Below are positions 53,668-63,875 of a DNA stretch of 64,000 bases, one piece after another. The translations under genes and the position numbers were made by a program. The stretch comes from Kappaphycus alvarezii (taxonomy: Eukaryota > Rhodophyta > Florideophyceae > Gigartinales > Solieriaceae): NCBI GenBank assembly GCA_002205965.3, contig NADL03000001.1, forward strand, positions 1,488,001 through 1,552,000, in the 5' to 3' direction. The notes under the pieces are model-generated. The model had not been told where the DNA came from and made no database searches. It was given only the letters and a program-made list of their open reading frames with translations. The number at the start of each line of letters is the position of its first letter. The stretch's first letter is position 1.

Positions 53668-53688
53668 CGCAACCGGTAGAGATGCTCT
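53668..53688 (-). repeat. Harbinger-3 right terminal inverted repeat
   Basis: The reverse complement begins AGAGCATCTCTACC and ends GGTTGCG. Confidence 0.6.
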
Positions 53689-53864
53689 AATGGACAGTAT
53701 TTACCGCAGAGTATAGTATTTCGACAAATACTGTTAAGGGCTACCATGGTTAAAAAAGATTAATTGATATAGTGTACAGTGCCTAATGGTGTACGGTAAA
53801 TCATTAATTACTCGTGTGCAGTAAATCAGTAAGCTACTACTCTACAACTAAACTACGGAGGGAA
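53689..53864. repeat. Short TTACTCATTTAC-type cluster before copia-3
   Basis: Contains GTGTACAGTGCC, GGTGTACGGTAAATCATTAA and GTGCAGTAAATCAGTAAGCT (53770-53836), relatives of the 25.6-kb cluster. No gene. Confidence 0.6.
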
Positions 53865-54469
53865 TGTTCCAACACTTCAGTAAGGACATCAAAGTTTAAT
53901 ATGAAGAGAACGATCCGGTTATCTGCAACGACTGAATAGGCGCTTTCCTCCGAAGTCTCAGAATCAGTAACTTACTTACGCTTGACTGTACCTGTAGCAA
54001 TAATTCAAGGGATAAAAAGCGGATTGGCGGCGTAAGCGGCGAGCCTGAAAAAACTGTACACGTTTTTCTTGGCGTAAACAAGTTGAATAGGTTGAAATAA
54101 ATTTTTGATACTGTTTTTTACTTCAGAGCCCAAGGCAGCGAGGCTTTTTATAGTTAGTACATGTCGTTGACTATCTCTAGCACATCTACTAACTACTAGC
54201 GAAATTCCCTAGCCTACGGACGGTCCTAGTGACCTTACACTACAACGGTCCTAACTGGCATGGGCTAACATTACAATAGTATATAGAAAATATAGACTTC
54301 GTAGTATATAAATAGTAGTATGGGCAAAAAGCTACACTACAGCTTTTTGAACAGTACATCAATAAATTTTAGGTATCCTTTATTTTCAGCATACCCTCTC
54401 TTTGGCCTGACCTACTATTTTTCCCCATCCTTACTCACAAATTACCCATTGTTGAACAGCTACATCACA
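53865..54469 (-). repeat. copia-3 3' LTR (left copy)
   Basis: Plus-strand start TGTTCCAACAC and end CTACATCACA; in element sense TGTGATGTAGCTG. It aligns well with 60000-60520 in the central part (TACTTCAGAGCCCAAGGC, CATCTACTAACTACTAGC). Exact outer edge is approximate. Confidence 0.75.
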
Positions 54470-54952
54470 TTAAATTGTATTGAGGATATAATTCAGTGTT
54501 TCGCACTTTGCAATCTTCGTGAAGGCGTCCGCGAAACTGCCCGTAGTTTGTACAAATCCAACATTGGATATTTCCTCTTTTGCATATGCATCTCTTACAA
54601 GACTAATATCGATCATGAGTTTTTTTTCCAAATTGTAGGAACACTTAGTGATTGCGTCAAATACACTTTTGGAGTCCGTAAATATTGGGAATGGAATTTT
54701 GATTCTAAGCAAGGACCCAATGTCGTGCTTAATCATGTAGCCAATATCGAATGCATCAGCGAATGCATAAACTTTGGCGCCTAGTAAACATCTAGTTACT
54801 TTGTGACTTTTGTAATTAAAATACCTCAGCACATTACAAGTCCCGGTCTTGTCAGTCAGCAAAAAAATGTATGCAAGTTGGAAAGTATTGTCGACATTGT
54901 TTGCAAATGACGTGTCAAAATATACTTTCAACCTTTTGAAGTTTTTGTACAA
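54470..54952 (-). pseudogene. copia-3 RNase H
   Basis: The 160-codon open stretch is nearly a whole domain: LKVYFDTSFANNVDNTFQLA then YIFLL (first Asp in F-D-T-S-F-A), HKVTRCLLGAKVYAFADAFD (Glu position Lys: GA-K instead of GAE), PIFTDSKSVFDAITKCSYNL (second Asp in TDSKS), EKKLMIDISLVRDAY, and EISNVGFVQTTGSFADAFTK, the A-D-x-x-T-K end motif. It ends LNTI at 54470, at the LTR edge. Confidence 0.9.
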
Positions 54953-55900
54953 CCTGTAATACTTAAGAAAAGAACTATGTTTGTTCTGCCATACTTTAAG
55001 ACTTTTTTCAACTGCTCTATTGTTTCCATTGAGAATTTGGTTTTACTCACTTGCGCGGCCATATTCAGGGAACAACATATTTCAGTCATTGTATGTGTTA
55101 ACCAAGCCAATCTATGCCTCAAAGGTAATTTCTTAAGATACAGTTCCTGGCTTTGACTTAACTCAAATCCATAATAATTTCTTTTTACTCTGGCACCTGC
55201 AAATACAATGTCACCGAATTCCCTCTCTCTCGATTCAAATGTATCAAGAGTATTTTGGGACAATTTCATGAATTCATTGTTGCCACAAAGTAGAAAATCG
55301 TGTACATATTTTCCAATTAATCCTGAATTTCTCCGTCTGTGTGCTTTTAGAAGAGGGCGAGATCTCCACAGGTTGGCGTCATACCGAGATCTTTCCTCAG
55401 GTGTGAATTCATAGTGCAATTCCAATAGTCTCCTGAATCGGGTAATCAGTAAAGAGTTTTCAGTAACCCGATTAACTGGTTCTCGGATAGTCCAAAGTCT
55501 TTGGTTGTTCTAATGTAAACTTTGAGCATCAAACTTTGACCTGAACTGTTCTTACACCTGTTTAACATCTTGAGAGCATATCCAGATATCGTGTACTGCT
55601 GCAAATGCAACTAACAGGCGTGTGTAACTCTGGCGGAAAATCATGGTTTCATCTACGATATAGTTCTTTTCTTTGCCTCTATGACCTTGTACTACAAACC
55701 GTGCTTTGTATATCTCGTTGTCAGTGTTCTTATTTTTGATTGAAAGAACGAATCTTCCAGAGAGGTATTAGTATTCTTTGGTATGTCTTCTCCTGCGACT
55801 GTCTTCGATCATTGTTTCAATTGCATCATCGAAAGACGGCTTTACTTGAGAGCGTAAGTGTCGCACTTCCTCGCCATTTCTTTCCATAAAGACTTGTTTG
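54930..55900 (-). pseudogene. copia-3 reverse transcriptase
   Basis: NTDNEIYKARFVVQGHRGKE then NYIVDETMIFRQSYTRLLVA and IWICSQDVKQ (55760-55590) is the K-A-R-[FY]-V-x-x-G and Q-D-V-K-Q strand holding the first catalytic Asp. In 55425-54928, IGKYVHDFLLCGNNEFMKLS is the YVDD-like box (reads V-H-D), followed by FGDIVFAGARVKRNYYGFEL and LRHRLAWLTHTMTEICCSLN, the thumb. At least three frame breaks. Confidence 0.85.
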
Positions 55901-55932
55901 TCATTAATTTTCGTGATTTTGTACGGTCCCGT

Positions 55933-56499
55933 CTACTTAGGTTTGGACTTTTCACGAAAGACCAGAACTTTACTTCTAATGTCAAGTTCACAATGACCAG
56001 TATTTGGAAGCTGCGAATTAAGAGCGGATCTGAGTTCGAGTTCTGATTTGATTGTTTCCATCTTAGCTCTTGCCATTTGGAGCGCGCTCATTCGTTCCAC
56101 TTGATCCGGAGGTTTGCTATTCATGGCCGGAAACTTTTGTAAAAATCCAAACACGAGTAACGATGTAACCAGTCCTTCCGGTTTCACAGTATCGTTCAAA
56201 GCTTTAACGGTGATATGTACAGCGAGCTCAATTTCAACATCAGGCTCTGAATGGCGAATCTTGCGGTACATGCGGCGTAACGGATCATGTTAACGGTCAA
56301 CAGAACCAATATAATTAGGAATTACAACTCAAGATCGGCTAAGTTTGATTCCATTCGATTTTATCAAATCTTTCCGCGCTTCGGAAGCGAATTGATTGCC
56401 TTGGTCCACTTTCATTTTATCGGAAAATCTAGTGTAAATTGTATCCCATCTCTCAAGAAAAGTGTTCCAAATATATTCCGTACTTTGACTATGTAAGAA
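55933..56499 (-). pseudogene. copia-3 integrase
   Basis: LPLDVTYLDKNHVFHIVETQ then THFGNAVF (56580-56500) is the first catalytic strand (D-x-x-Y-L-D, V-F-H-I-V-E). The second Asp and Glu region is lost. The C-terminal part is open at 56271-55933: EIELAVHITVKALNDTVKPE, GLVTSLLVFGFLQKFPAMNS and ERMSALQMARAKMETIKSEL, then CELDIRSKVLVFREKSKPK with the C-terminal strands. Confidence 0.8.
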
Positions 56500-57375
56500 T
56501 ACTGCATTACCGAAATGAGTTTGTGTTTCGACAATGTGAAATACATGATTTTTGTCAAGATACGTAACATCAAGGGGTAACTCTTGATTTAATATGATTT
56601 CATTGGGCGTACTAACCTATAATGATCTGGGTTTAGGTTCAAAATGAAGAAATGTGCCGCATTCATTCGATATATCCGAAATCAAATATCGCGCCTAAGG
56701 CGTTGCTTTCTCTGGTCTAGCTCTACTAATCAGATTGCATAGCTTTGAGGAAGATGGATGTAAAATATGTAAATGGAGGCGCTTTAATTGAGACTCCACA
56801 CTAAGTAAATATGCCGTGTTTGCGTGTGATTGGCAAATTCCATTTATGTCTTCTGGAGAAAAGTAGTTTTCAACTTTGCCGGCAACAAGTCCAGACTTTT
56901 CTAAAACTTATAGGCCAATCAAAAATGTAATATTGGCATCAAATATATACACTTGTAGCGTGATAAAAGCGCCGTCAGTCATTGGCATACGAACTGGAAT
57001 ATGTTCAATGTTTCGAAGGATTCCATCACAAAACTTGTAAGCAGTCGTAACGTGCTTACGTTTTATCTTAGTCCAAGCTGGGTCAAAATATGCCTTAGCT
57101 TGTGATTTTCCGATCACTGATTCTTGATCAACAGTGTCGAAACGCCTTCCGTGAAAATTCTCGGAATTGGAATTGGAGTGCTTTGGCAATTTGCTGCTTT
57201 TGACTGTTAAAATCTCAATGATCTTTACGCGTTCATTCGCCATTATCCTTTGCTTCCGTGGAAGATAGACGATTTTTACGTTACAGATTGGAGGTATCTC
57301 GCGTTTCCTCACCGTTTGCCTTTGGCTAGGAGCACTTCGGGTTGTTGGAATAACTCTAGTTAAAATATTTGTCAT
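56500..57375 (-). pseudogene. copia-3 protease and pre-integrase domain
   Basis: 57375-56908: RRFDTVDQESVIGKSQAKAY (the D-T-G region, reading D-T-V), TAYKFCDGILRNIEHIPVRM then PMTDGAFITLQVYIFDANIT and FLIGL, the flap and C-terminal signature of this copia family. After a stop, LVAGKVENYFSPEDI and QLKRLHLHILHPSSSKLCNL then ISRARPEKATP (56760-56690) give the H..H pre-integrase segment. Matches copia-1. Confidence 0.8.
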
Positions 57376-59006
57376 CCAAAACCGTTGGTCTTTAACTTCA
57401 ATTTGTGGGAATAACTATTCAGGGCCATAAGTTGAGTCATCTTCATCCATTCTTCCATTTTCGGACTCCTCAATTTCATCATCAGTGTTGACGTCCCTAG
57501 TAAATCCTGACTAGGTAGTATTTCTTCATCAACTGATTGATCGCCATGATACAATTCCTGAAAGAGCTCAAAAAGTACACGTTTCATTGCCATGATCGGA
57601 TCTTTAAATGGGCTTTTCTGATAGTGTTTAAACTTCCTAGCAACACTCTCGCCATTGACTGGCGATATTGAGAATAATATGGCCCTTTTAAAACAATCCG
57701 AGCAAACTCTATCATCACGAGTTCGTTGCGACGTGGGTTACCATCGTGACGAATGACTTTGGTAAAACGCGAGTCACGGCCGCATTGATTTTTTTCCATT
57801 TTACAATGTATCAGCTAGGCGGCTACGGAGTGTAGGGTCTGCATCTGAGATCGATGTCATACGTATTTTCTCTGGTACCTTATTCGTCCAACTTTCTCCT
57901 CTTGCTCGAATTGGGCGGCAGAAATGAGCTGGCTGTAAAATGATTGTTAACTTAATTCAGCAGAATTTGCTCTTCTGCAAGGATCACGAGCCAAGAGAAA
58001 TAAAAATAACAGCAAACGGAAGATACTCAATCTTGTGCCTTTCTGCACAGCAATGAGGTAGTGCTTGGGGCGTGAGTACTTTCTCCATAGCATCATTCAC
58101 AGTACATATAGTAGAAATGTACTAGCTGACACGTATGATTCGAAGAAAGGCGGAAATCCTTTTTTGCCTTGAGACTGAGTTATATTCATTTTCCAATGCT
58201 TTTAGAGCTTGAGAATAATGCTCATACACACCTTCCACATTCTTTATGTAGATTTTTTTATTTCCTGTTGGGAGATGGTGGAGATACTTAAGCTTTTGTC
58301 CGTCATTGAGGATATATTCCTGGCAGGTATACTTGTACTTAGCTATGAACTCGTTCTAACATTCAGCGAAGCTCCCAGAAAATAAGATTCCTATTTTCGT
58401 CCCTGAAGCGCATGGACATGTACTGTGAGACCGTATCATGTGATGGTTCCGGAGGTTGGGTGGACACTGGAGTGGAAAGTATGGGGTTGGGGGCGAGTCT
58501 AATCGGTGATCTGGTTTGTCACGCAAGAGAGTTTAAATATGCATCAATTTGGTTTAATGTTTTCTAAGGTCACCATTGCAGAGAATAGCTGAAGCAAGGG
58601 TCTTTGAAAGCACAGCAGACTCATAACGGACGGTTGAGGCATTTCGTTTTGCGTGAAATACAATCAACTTGCGAATTATCGAGGTATTTCCCAGAGACTG
58701 TCTCGAAAAAGCTTGGGGATCGGGAAGTCTTCAAGCAACTGAACCCTTAATTCATAACCGCAGAGGGGACTATCCTCAACAAACCATTTTACGCAGTCCA
58801 CTAGAGACTATTGCAATTCTGTGGTCTGTCTAATACCTTGACCGAAAACTATATTAATATACCCTTTTGAAAGTCTAAGTTAGTGGTGATTTAATGCTTC
58901 GAAATTGTGGGTCTTCTGGTGGTTTTTGTACGTTTCACTTTTTTGTAGGTGCCCATTATTTTATCGCTCTTTGTTTTCCTTTTGATCCCACAGTAAACCC
59001 TTTCTT

Positions 59007-59074
59007 CAATTTGATTATTTTTTCAATTTGATTATTTTTTCAATTTGATTATTTTTTCAATTTGATTATTTTCA
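59007..59074. repeat. 17-bp tandem repeat, four units
   Basis: CAATTTGATTATTTTTT repeated at 59007, 59024, 59041 and 59058, almost perfect. Likely replication slippage. Confidence 0.9.
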
Positions 59075-59205
59075 ATTCAAATTTTTTTGCTTTCACCTTT
59101 CAAGCAAGAATCACAACTTATTTTCATTTTTCATTTTTTATTTTTCTCAGACCAAGATCAAATATCCAGATCTGATCTAACTAAATATTATTTGAAACTG
59201 CCCTT

Positions 59206-59400
59206 ATATGATTTTTTCTAGCCTTAAGGCGCTGTAAATGCGAATGGTACTCGAAGCTTTGTTTGCACTCCTGACAGTACGGCGGATTTTTCTTGTCCTG
59301 TAAGCGGTTTTTGTGGTTGCGGCTCTGTAAATGGTCGAATTAAGTTTTAGACCTGTTGTAAAGTAACCTTGCAAGCTTACAGGTTCTCTTCTTTACTTCC
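59206..59400 (-). pseudogene. Pair of U1/JAZ-like C2H2 zinc fingers in copia-3 gag region
   Basis: Minus strand: KKRTCKL, then (with one base lost) CKVTLQQ, and FDHLQSRNHKNRLQDKKNPP then YCQECKQSFEYHSHLQRLKA with RKNH. The second finger is C-x2-C-x3-F-x5-L-x2-[H>L]-x5-H, the first His being Leu by one base. Spacing and H-L-x-S-x-x-H are typical of double-stranded-RNA or U1-type C2H2 fingers. One stop (TAA at about 59344). Unusual for a copia gag, which normally has a CCHC knuckle. Confidence 0.55.
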
Positions 59401-59931
59401 ACATGTGTAGAAATAGCCTTAATAACCCCAGCGAGATCAGCCAATCGACGGTCAGCTTTATGGTGTAGGCGAAACTGAGCCCTAGAATGAGGTCTGCAAA
59501 AACTGTCAGCCGTAGGAGGATTTGTAAAATCAATTACTGAAACTTGATAACGTGGCACACGTAGAAGATCTGAAATCTGAACTTGGCCTGAACCTGAATT
59601 CACACGTGTACTACCTCAAACTGAACCTAAACTAAAAAGACACCTGTCGTTACTTGATTGGCCGAAGATTAGGCCTCGGATTGCTATGGGACGGGGATTT
59701 TAGATGCCAAATGAAGGATTCTGATTGGTCGGCGAAACTGCGACACTTGGCGAAAAAGGAGTGACGCTTGAGTTTGAAGTGCTTACAGTCGGATTTGGGG
59801 TGATTCTGACAGAGGTTGAAAGCTTCTACCACGGAGTAGATAGGGGCTCCGATCTTGTTGTGGACTCCGTCGAGCCAATTTGGCACCGTGTTACCGAGAT
59901 CGAATCGTTGCCCTCATTGGCCACTGGATAA

Positions 59932-60520
59932 TGTTCAAAAAGAATAAAAATTAAACGTATTTGCCAGTATTTACCGGCTGACACGTATCTCAAAACACCG
60001 TAGAAATAGAACAAATAGGTATATTTTCACTATCGAATAGCGAATAGACTTTCTTCTTAAATTCCCGGCAAAACAGTAAATCCATATTGTCGCGAAAATT
60101 CAAAAAAAGCAGACTGGCTGCGTTAGCGGCGACCCTAAAAAAAACTTTACACGTTTTTGCTTGGCCAGACAAGTTTAGTAGGTTGAAATGAAATTGTTGA
60201 TACTGTTTGTTACTTCAGTGCCCAAGGCCGCGATGCTTTTTATAGGCAGTACATGCCGTTGACTGTCTCTATCACATCTACTAACTACTAGCTAAATTCC
60301 CTAGCAGGTAGACCTGCGGAAGGTCCTAGTGACCTACAGTACAAGGATCCTAATATGCATCGCTAAAAGTACAATGGAATAGAAATAGTAGTAAGGGCAA
60401 ATATCTGCACAACAGGACTTTAAATAGTACATAAATAAATTTTATGTATCTTGAATTTCGACAAAGGATGTACTGTACATTACAAAAAATAGTATTGCAC
60501 AGCTACAAACCAACTACACA
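59932..60520 (-). repeat. copia-3 5' LTR (right copy)
   Basis: Plus-strand start TGTTCAAAAAG, end AACTACACA. In element sense it is followed by ATTATCCAGTGGCCAATGAG, resembling the usual TTATCAG..GG primer-site context of copia elements. Inner edge approximate. Confidence 0.7.
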
Positions 60521-61168
60521 CCGCACCTAACAAAGGGTTTCAGGGTTTTTAAATCCCCTAAATCCCTAAAAATGTAAAAATTAAATGATACGTTTAGATC
60601 CAAAATAGATAATTCCAAATAAATGAATGATAAATTACCAGAATAGAACTGAGAATAATGACAAAAGGAAACCAATATTTGTCGATCGACGGGGATAGTT
60701 CGATGGCCCGAGGCTTGCTAAAATTATCTAAAGGCCTAAGGATATTTATACAGCAGATCAGGGTAGAATGCTACAAAGATGATTCCAGCAGTATAATAAG
60801 TATTCTAGACCAAATTCATGCCCAATAATAATTATAGAATAATTATCCAGGTGAGCATTACTCCAAATAATAATTTGCTGGCAATGTAATTCCAGTATTA
60901 TAACTGCAGAATATAAAAACAAACTGAAAGACATAAGAATTGCTTCACGTGTAATACAGTATAAATGGGCCAGCGAAAATAGATAGAGTTATTTCCGATG
61001 ATTCACAATAAATAAAATTTGTTCCACAATTTTTCATAACTGTATTCGATATGTAAAACCAATGAAATAGTTTTCCAATACTTGTAAAATTATTTTTCCA
61101 ATTTTCACAGCACTTCCCCTTTGAAATTTATGAATAGAATGTACTATTATTCTGTTGGTTGAAATGAA
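60521..61168. other. Spacer between copia-3 and copia-4
   Basis: AT-rich. It begins with CCGCACCTAACAAAGGGTTT. It would hold the RT end and RNase H of copia-4 but I cannot read them. Confidence 0.4.
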
Positions 61169-61870
61169 TCACGAGGTAATTTTTTTGTCCATATTCATGG
61201 GTATAGATCCATAAAGTAAGCGAAATTTTGGATACATTATGTATATCGATCTTTTAGTTGTAACTCTACTGATATTAAAAGATCCGGAAGTTTGTACGAT
61301 TGTACCGAGCCTGTAAAATTTCCCCAGTTCTTGGATAAATGTCGCATTAATTTTTTTGTCCAGTAACAGTAATATTATCAACTAAATTAACAACAAGTAG
61401 TATCAATGATTCTTTTGAACACATAAAAATAATTGAGGTAAATAAACCACTGATTTCAAGCCAAGATCACAAAATGTATTATCCGAATGTATTTGCCATT
61501 TTGCATTCGCGATGACTAAGCCATACGATACGGACAATAAAACCAGTAAAAAGATTTTTCTGTGCATTCTCGATGGGTCCTCACGTAAACATCTCGAAGT
61601 GCTGATCCATATTTTAAAAATGCTGATTTGACGTAGACCTTTGATAAGTTCCATTTCAAAATCGTAGCAATGGATAAAAGCATTCTAATCGCCATTGGGA
61701 ACAAGATTCTGAATCTGTATTTAGATTGTTTTTCTCCTTGTCCTTATTTCCATGGGGAGCAATCTGTGCCTTGCAATTATATTTTCCATCATCTAGAATT
61801 TAAATCTTGTATAAAACGTAAATGGATACTACATTTGAGTCCGGAGGAGTTTTTGAGATATGAACTTTAG
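61169..61870 (-). pseudogene. copia-4 reverse transcriptase
   Basis: MAIRMLLSIATILKWNLSKV then YVKSAFLKYGSALRDVYVRT (61698-61580) is R.LLS.A....W.LSK.D.K.AFL with the first Asp changed to Tyr (Y-V-K-S-A-F). VSYGLVIANAKWQIHSDNTF then CDLGLKSVVYLPQLFL (61535-61425) is the palm. YxDD should follow near 61400 and is decayed (VDNITVTG-like). FIQELGKFYRLGTIVQTSGS (61345-61290) is the strand after it. The last third is missing. Confidence 0.85.
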
Positions 61871-61879
61871 AACAAGTTC

Positions 61880-62339
61880 TTAAAAATTGTTTTCTTCTGT
61901 GCTATAAGCATTTGAAATAGTTTGAGATGGAATTCCCGATGCTTGATGAAGTAAAAACTCTTTAGAACCAAACCTCTTATAATAAGGATCCAGATCTTGT
62001 TTTTTCGGAGATTTCAATTCTGTTCCAGGTAATAATTCAATTTCATGAGCATCAACTGCACCATTTATATTCAATGGAATGTAAATTAAATTTTCAGGCT
62101 TAAGAAAGTTATTTTCGGTTTCAATCGTTGCATGTTCAAGAGATAATATATTTTTAGATTCTGAAATATTTCATCATTTTCTGCCTCAGTTTTATTAAAA
62201 CCACAGTCATCAAAATGTTCTTCAATATTGTTTTCACATATATTCTTGATTTCATGAGTAATTAATTGTTCACAGTTTTCTAAAATTTCATCAACAGAAT
62301 TACCAATTGACTCGTCCAAGAAATCATTCGCTTTTTAAA
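61880..62339 (-). pseudogene. copia-4 integrase-RT linker
   Basis: Acidic low-complexity: DESIGNSVDEILENCEQLIT then ENNIEEHFDDCGFNKTEAEN (62319-62150), later VDAHEIELLPGTELKSPKKQ then DLDPYYKRFGSKEFLLHQAS (62050-61930). This is the linker type that ends just before RT begins. Confidence 0.65.
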
Positions 62340-63353
62340 TTTGATACGCAAGTTCATTTGACGAGACTGAGAGACGAACGTCTTCAATTGCTGCGTTAAT
62401 AAATCTTCCATTAGATCCAGGAGCTGTAACAATAAAAGATTTTTTGTCTAATTTTAAGAATGGTTTTGGAGATGACCTCGATGAATAAAAATTTCCACAA
62501 TATCGCCAACATTAATTGGAATATCGGTAACAGACTGCGATTTCAGGATAAGATTAATTTTCCTCTTGGCAATTAGCTCATCATGAGCCCTTTTTAAATC
62601 ATTCGGTATATCTTGAGGGCCATTATTATCGATGGGTCTATTGTGACCAGTTGCGAGCTCTTATGAAGGGACAACATCGTTTCCATATAAATCATTCGAT
62701 ATTTGAAACATTCGAGCAACGCGAACAGTATCATTTCCATGTGGTTCGGATAATTTTAAACGTAGGTATATATCTCTTAATTTTTGTGTTTTGACCAATA
62801 GAATTTTTGTTTTGGCGGCGAGAACCAGCAGGGCAAAATAAAATCCGTTTTTCTTCTAGATAGCTTTTAAAAATATAATTGTCAAACATCTGATCTCCCA
62901 TTATATTATTAGGGTCCCAAAAGGGTGTTAACAAGAGAGTTTCAAAACAATTAATACAATTTTCCATTTTCAAGGAGGGCACAGTAGCACCAGTAGAATA
63001 TCCGGTAAATGAGTCCATGATGTGAAAATATCCAAATTTCCACAAAGGAGTGATCTACACACACCAATTCATTAAATCCGCGAGATAAAGAACTTAAAGA
63101 TACTGCACGAGGATGAGACTTTTTTTGTGACATCACAAAATTTGCAAGAGCCAACTATATTCGATAAATGTTTTTTGCTTTCATCGTCCCATATAAAATT
63201 TCTTTGTAATAATAATTTCATATCATCATAATTTGAGTGACCACCTACATTTTCGTGGACCTTACTAATTATTTTCTTTTTTTCTGCCCGAGACAAATTT
63301 TTTGTTGTACTGATATTGTTGGAACATATTGTTGATAGAAATGAATTTTTCAT
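62340..63353 (-). pseudogene. copia-4 integrase
   Basis: 63353-63072: LSRAEKKKIISKVHENVGGH then SNYDDMKLLLQRNFIWDDES and IVGSCKFCDVTKK, an H..H...C..C zinc-binding domain. 63060-62731: WKFGYFHIMDSFTGYSTGAT, LLLTPFWDPNNIMGDQMFDN then YIFKSYLEEKRILFCPAGSR and RQNKNSIGQNTKIKRYIPTF. The second Asp is in GDQMF and the Glu position reads Gln (IGQNT). From 62700 to 62340 KRAHDELIAKRKINLILKSQ, TDIPINVGDIVEIFIHRGHL and FINAAIEDVRLSVSSNELAY form the C-terminal region. Frame breaks near 62735, 62500. Confidence 0.85.
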
Positions 63354-63875
63354 ACGGTCGAAGGTTTATATAAATATATTTCCGGGAACATAACAATGAT
63401 GACCATGATCCACCAATGTTATTGAATCGGTTGAATTATTTGCGGAATTGAACTCTATGCGGTTACCCGCCATATGAATAATATTTGGCTTTTTTGTAAC
63501 ATTTACTTCCGATGATCCATTGCGATGATCCACGAATTATCAGATGCCTTATCTTGACCTTATTACCATTATCTGAAATAGCTGATAGAATATGAGCCGA
63601 TTATTTTTCTTTTTGCTTGAATGAGCTCCATTTCCATATTGCCAGAAGGGAGTTTCTTTGATAGATTCTGGAAAATCATCTAGTTTTCCATTCTATTCAG
63701 GTAAAATAAGTTTTGAAAGTGCTCTTAATTCAACAATTCCCATTCCACTATACGGCCCTCCATCATCAAGTAACGGTCCAGGGTAAAATTCGTTTGATGG
63801 AGAATCAATCACAGTTTTAGCCATATGAAATGGTATGACAGACTTACCTCCGACGCTGGCCCCGATGATGTCCAC
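63354..63875 (-). pseudogene. copia-4 protease region
   Basis: 63875-63693 reads IPFHMAKTVIDSPSNEFYPG then LLDDGGPYSGMGIVELRALS with KLILPE. D-D-G-G-P-Y-S-G-[IM]-G is the active-site region in this copia group (D-x-G-A-P-Y-S-x-I-G). A decayed continuation carries LPSGNMEMELIQAK (about 63640) and SAISDNG, IRHLIIRGSSQWII-like strands (63590-63500), ending NSTDSITLVDHGHHCYVPGN (about 63430-63380). Two or three frame breaks. Confidence 0.7.

Larger units (their letters stand above)
49652..53688. mobile_element. Harbinger-3: PIF/Harbinger DNA transposon
   Basis: Ends AGAGCATCATCACTCGTTGCG (49652-49672) on the left and, in reverse complement, AGAGCATCTCTACCGGTTGCG (53688-53668) on the right: 15 of 21 match, including both edges. 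Inside lie a minisatellite, a plus-strand transposase and a minus-strand Myb-like gene, converging. The termini share AGAGCATC with Harbinger-2. No clear 3-bp target duplication. Confidence 0.65.
57376..59931 (-). pseudogene. copia-3 gag region
   Basis: The 2.5 kb between the 5' LTR and protease. It is much decayed. Legible pieces: a pair of C2H2 fingers (59206-59400, separate entry), a stretch with RLADLAGVIKAISTHVEVKK (59455-59385), and near the protease NELVMIEFARIVLKGPYYSQ then YRQSMARVLLGSLNTI (57730-57620). No CCHC knuckle is visible. Some of this could be an insertion; no clear boundaries. Confidence 0.45.
53865..60520 (-). mobile_element. copia-3: Ty1/copia element with two LTRs (minus strand)
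   Basis: Two alignable LTRs at 53865-54469 and 59932-60520 enclose, right to left, gag, protease, integrase, RT and RNase H. The inner edge of the left LTR coincides with the stop of RNase H (54470). No matching 5-bp duplication is seen outside (GGGAA on the left, CCGCA on the right), so one end may have been rearranged. Same family as copia-1. All genes are broken. Confidence 0.85.
61169..63875 (-). mobile_element. copia-4: Ty1/copia pol, truncated at both ends
   Basis: Minus-strand order: protease (about 63875-63360), zinc-binding and integrase (63353-62340), linker (62340-61880), RT (61870-61169). RNase H is not found; gag lies beyond the right edge or is missing. It belongs to a copia group different from copia-1/3 and copia-2. 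Better preserved and more AT-rich than the others. Confidence 0.85.

Noticed and set aside
59881..59907. Plus-strand primer-binding-site-like sequence TGGCACCGTGTTACCGAGAT
   Set aside because: It fits tRNA spacing, but it is on the strand opposite to copia-3, no plus-strand LTR end precedes it, and the other strand fits the copia-3 leader.
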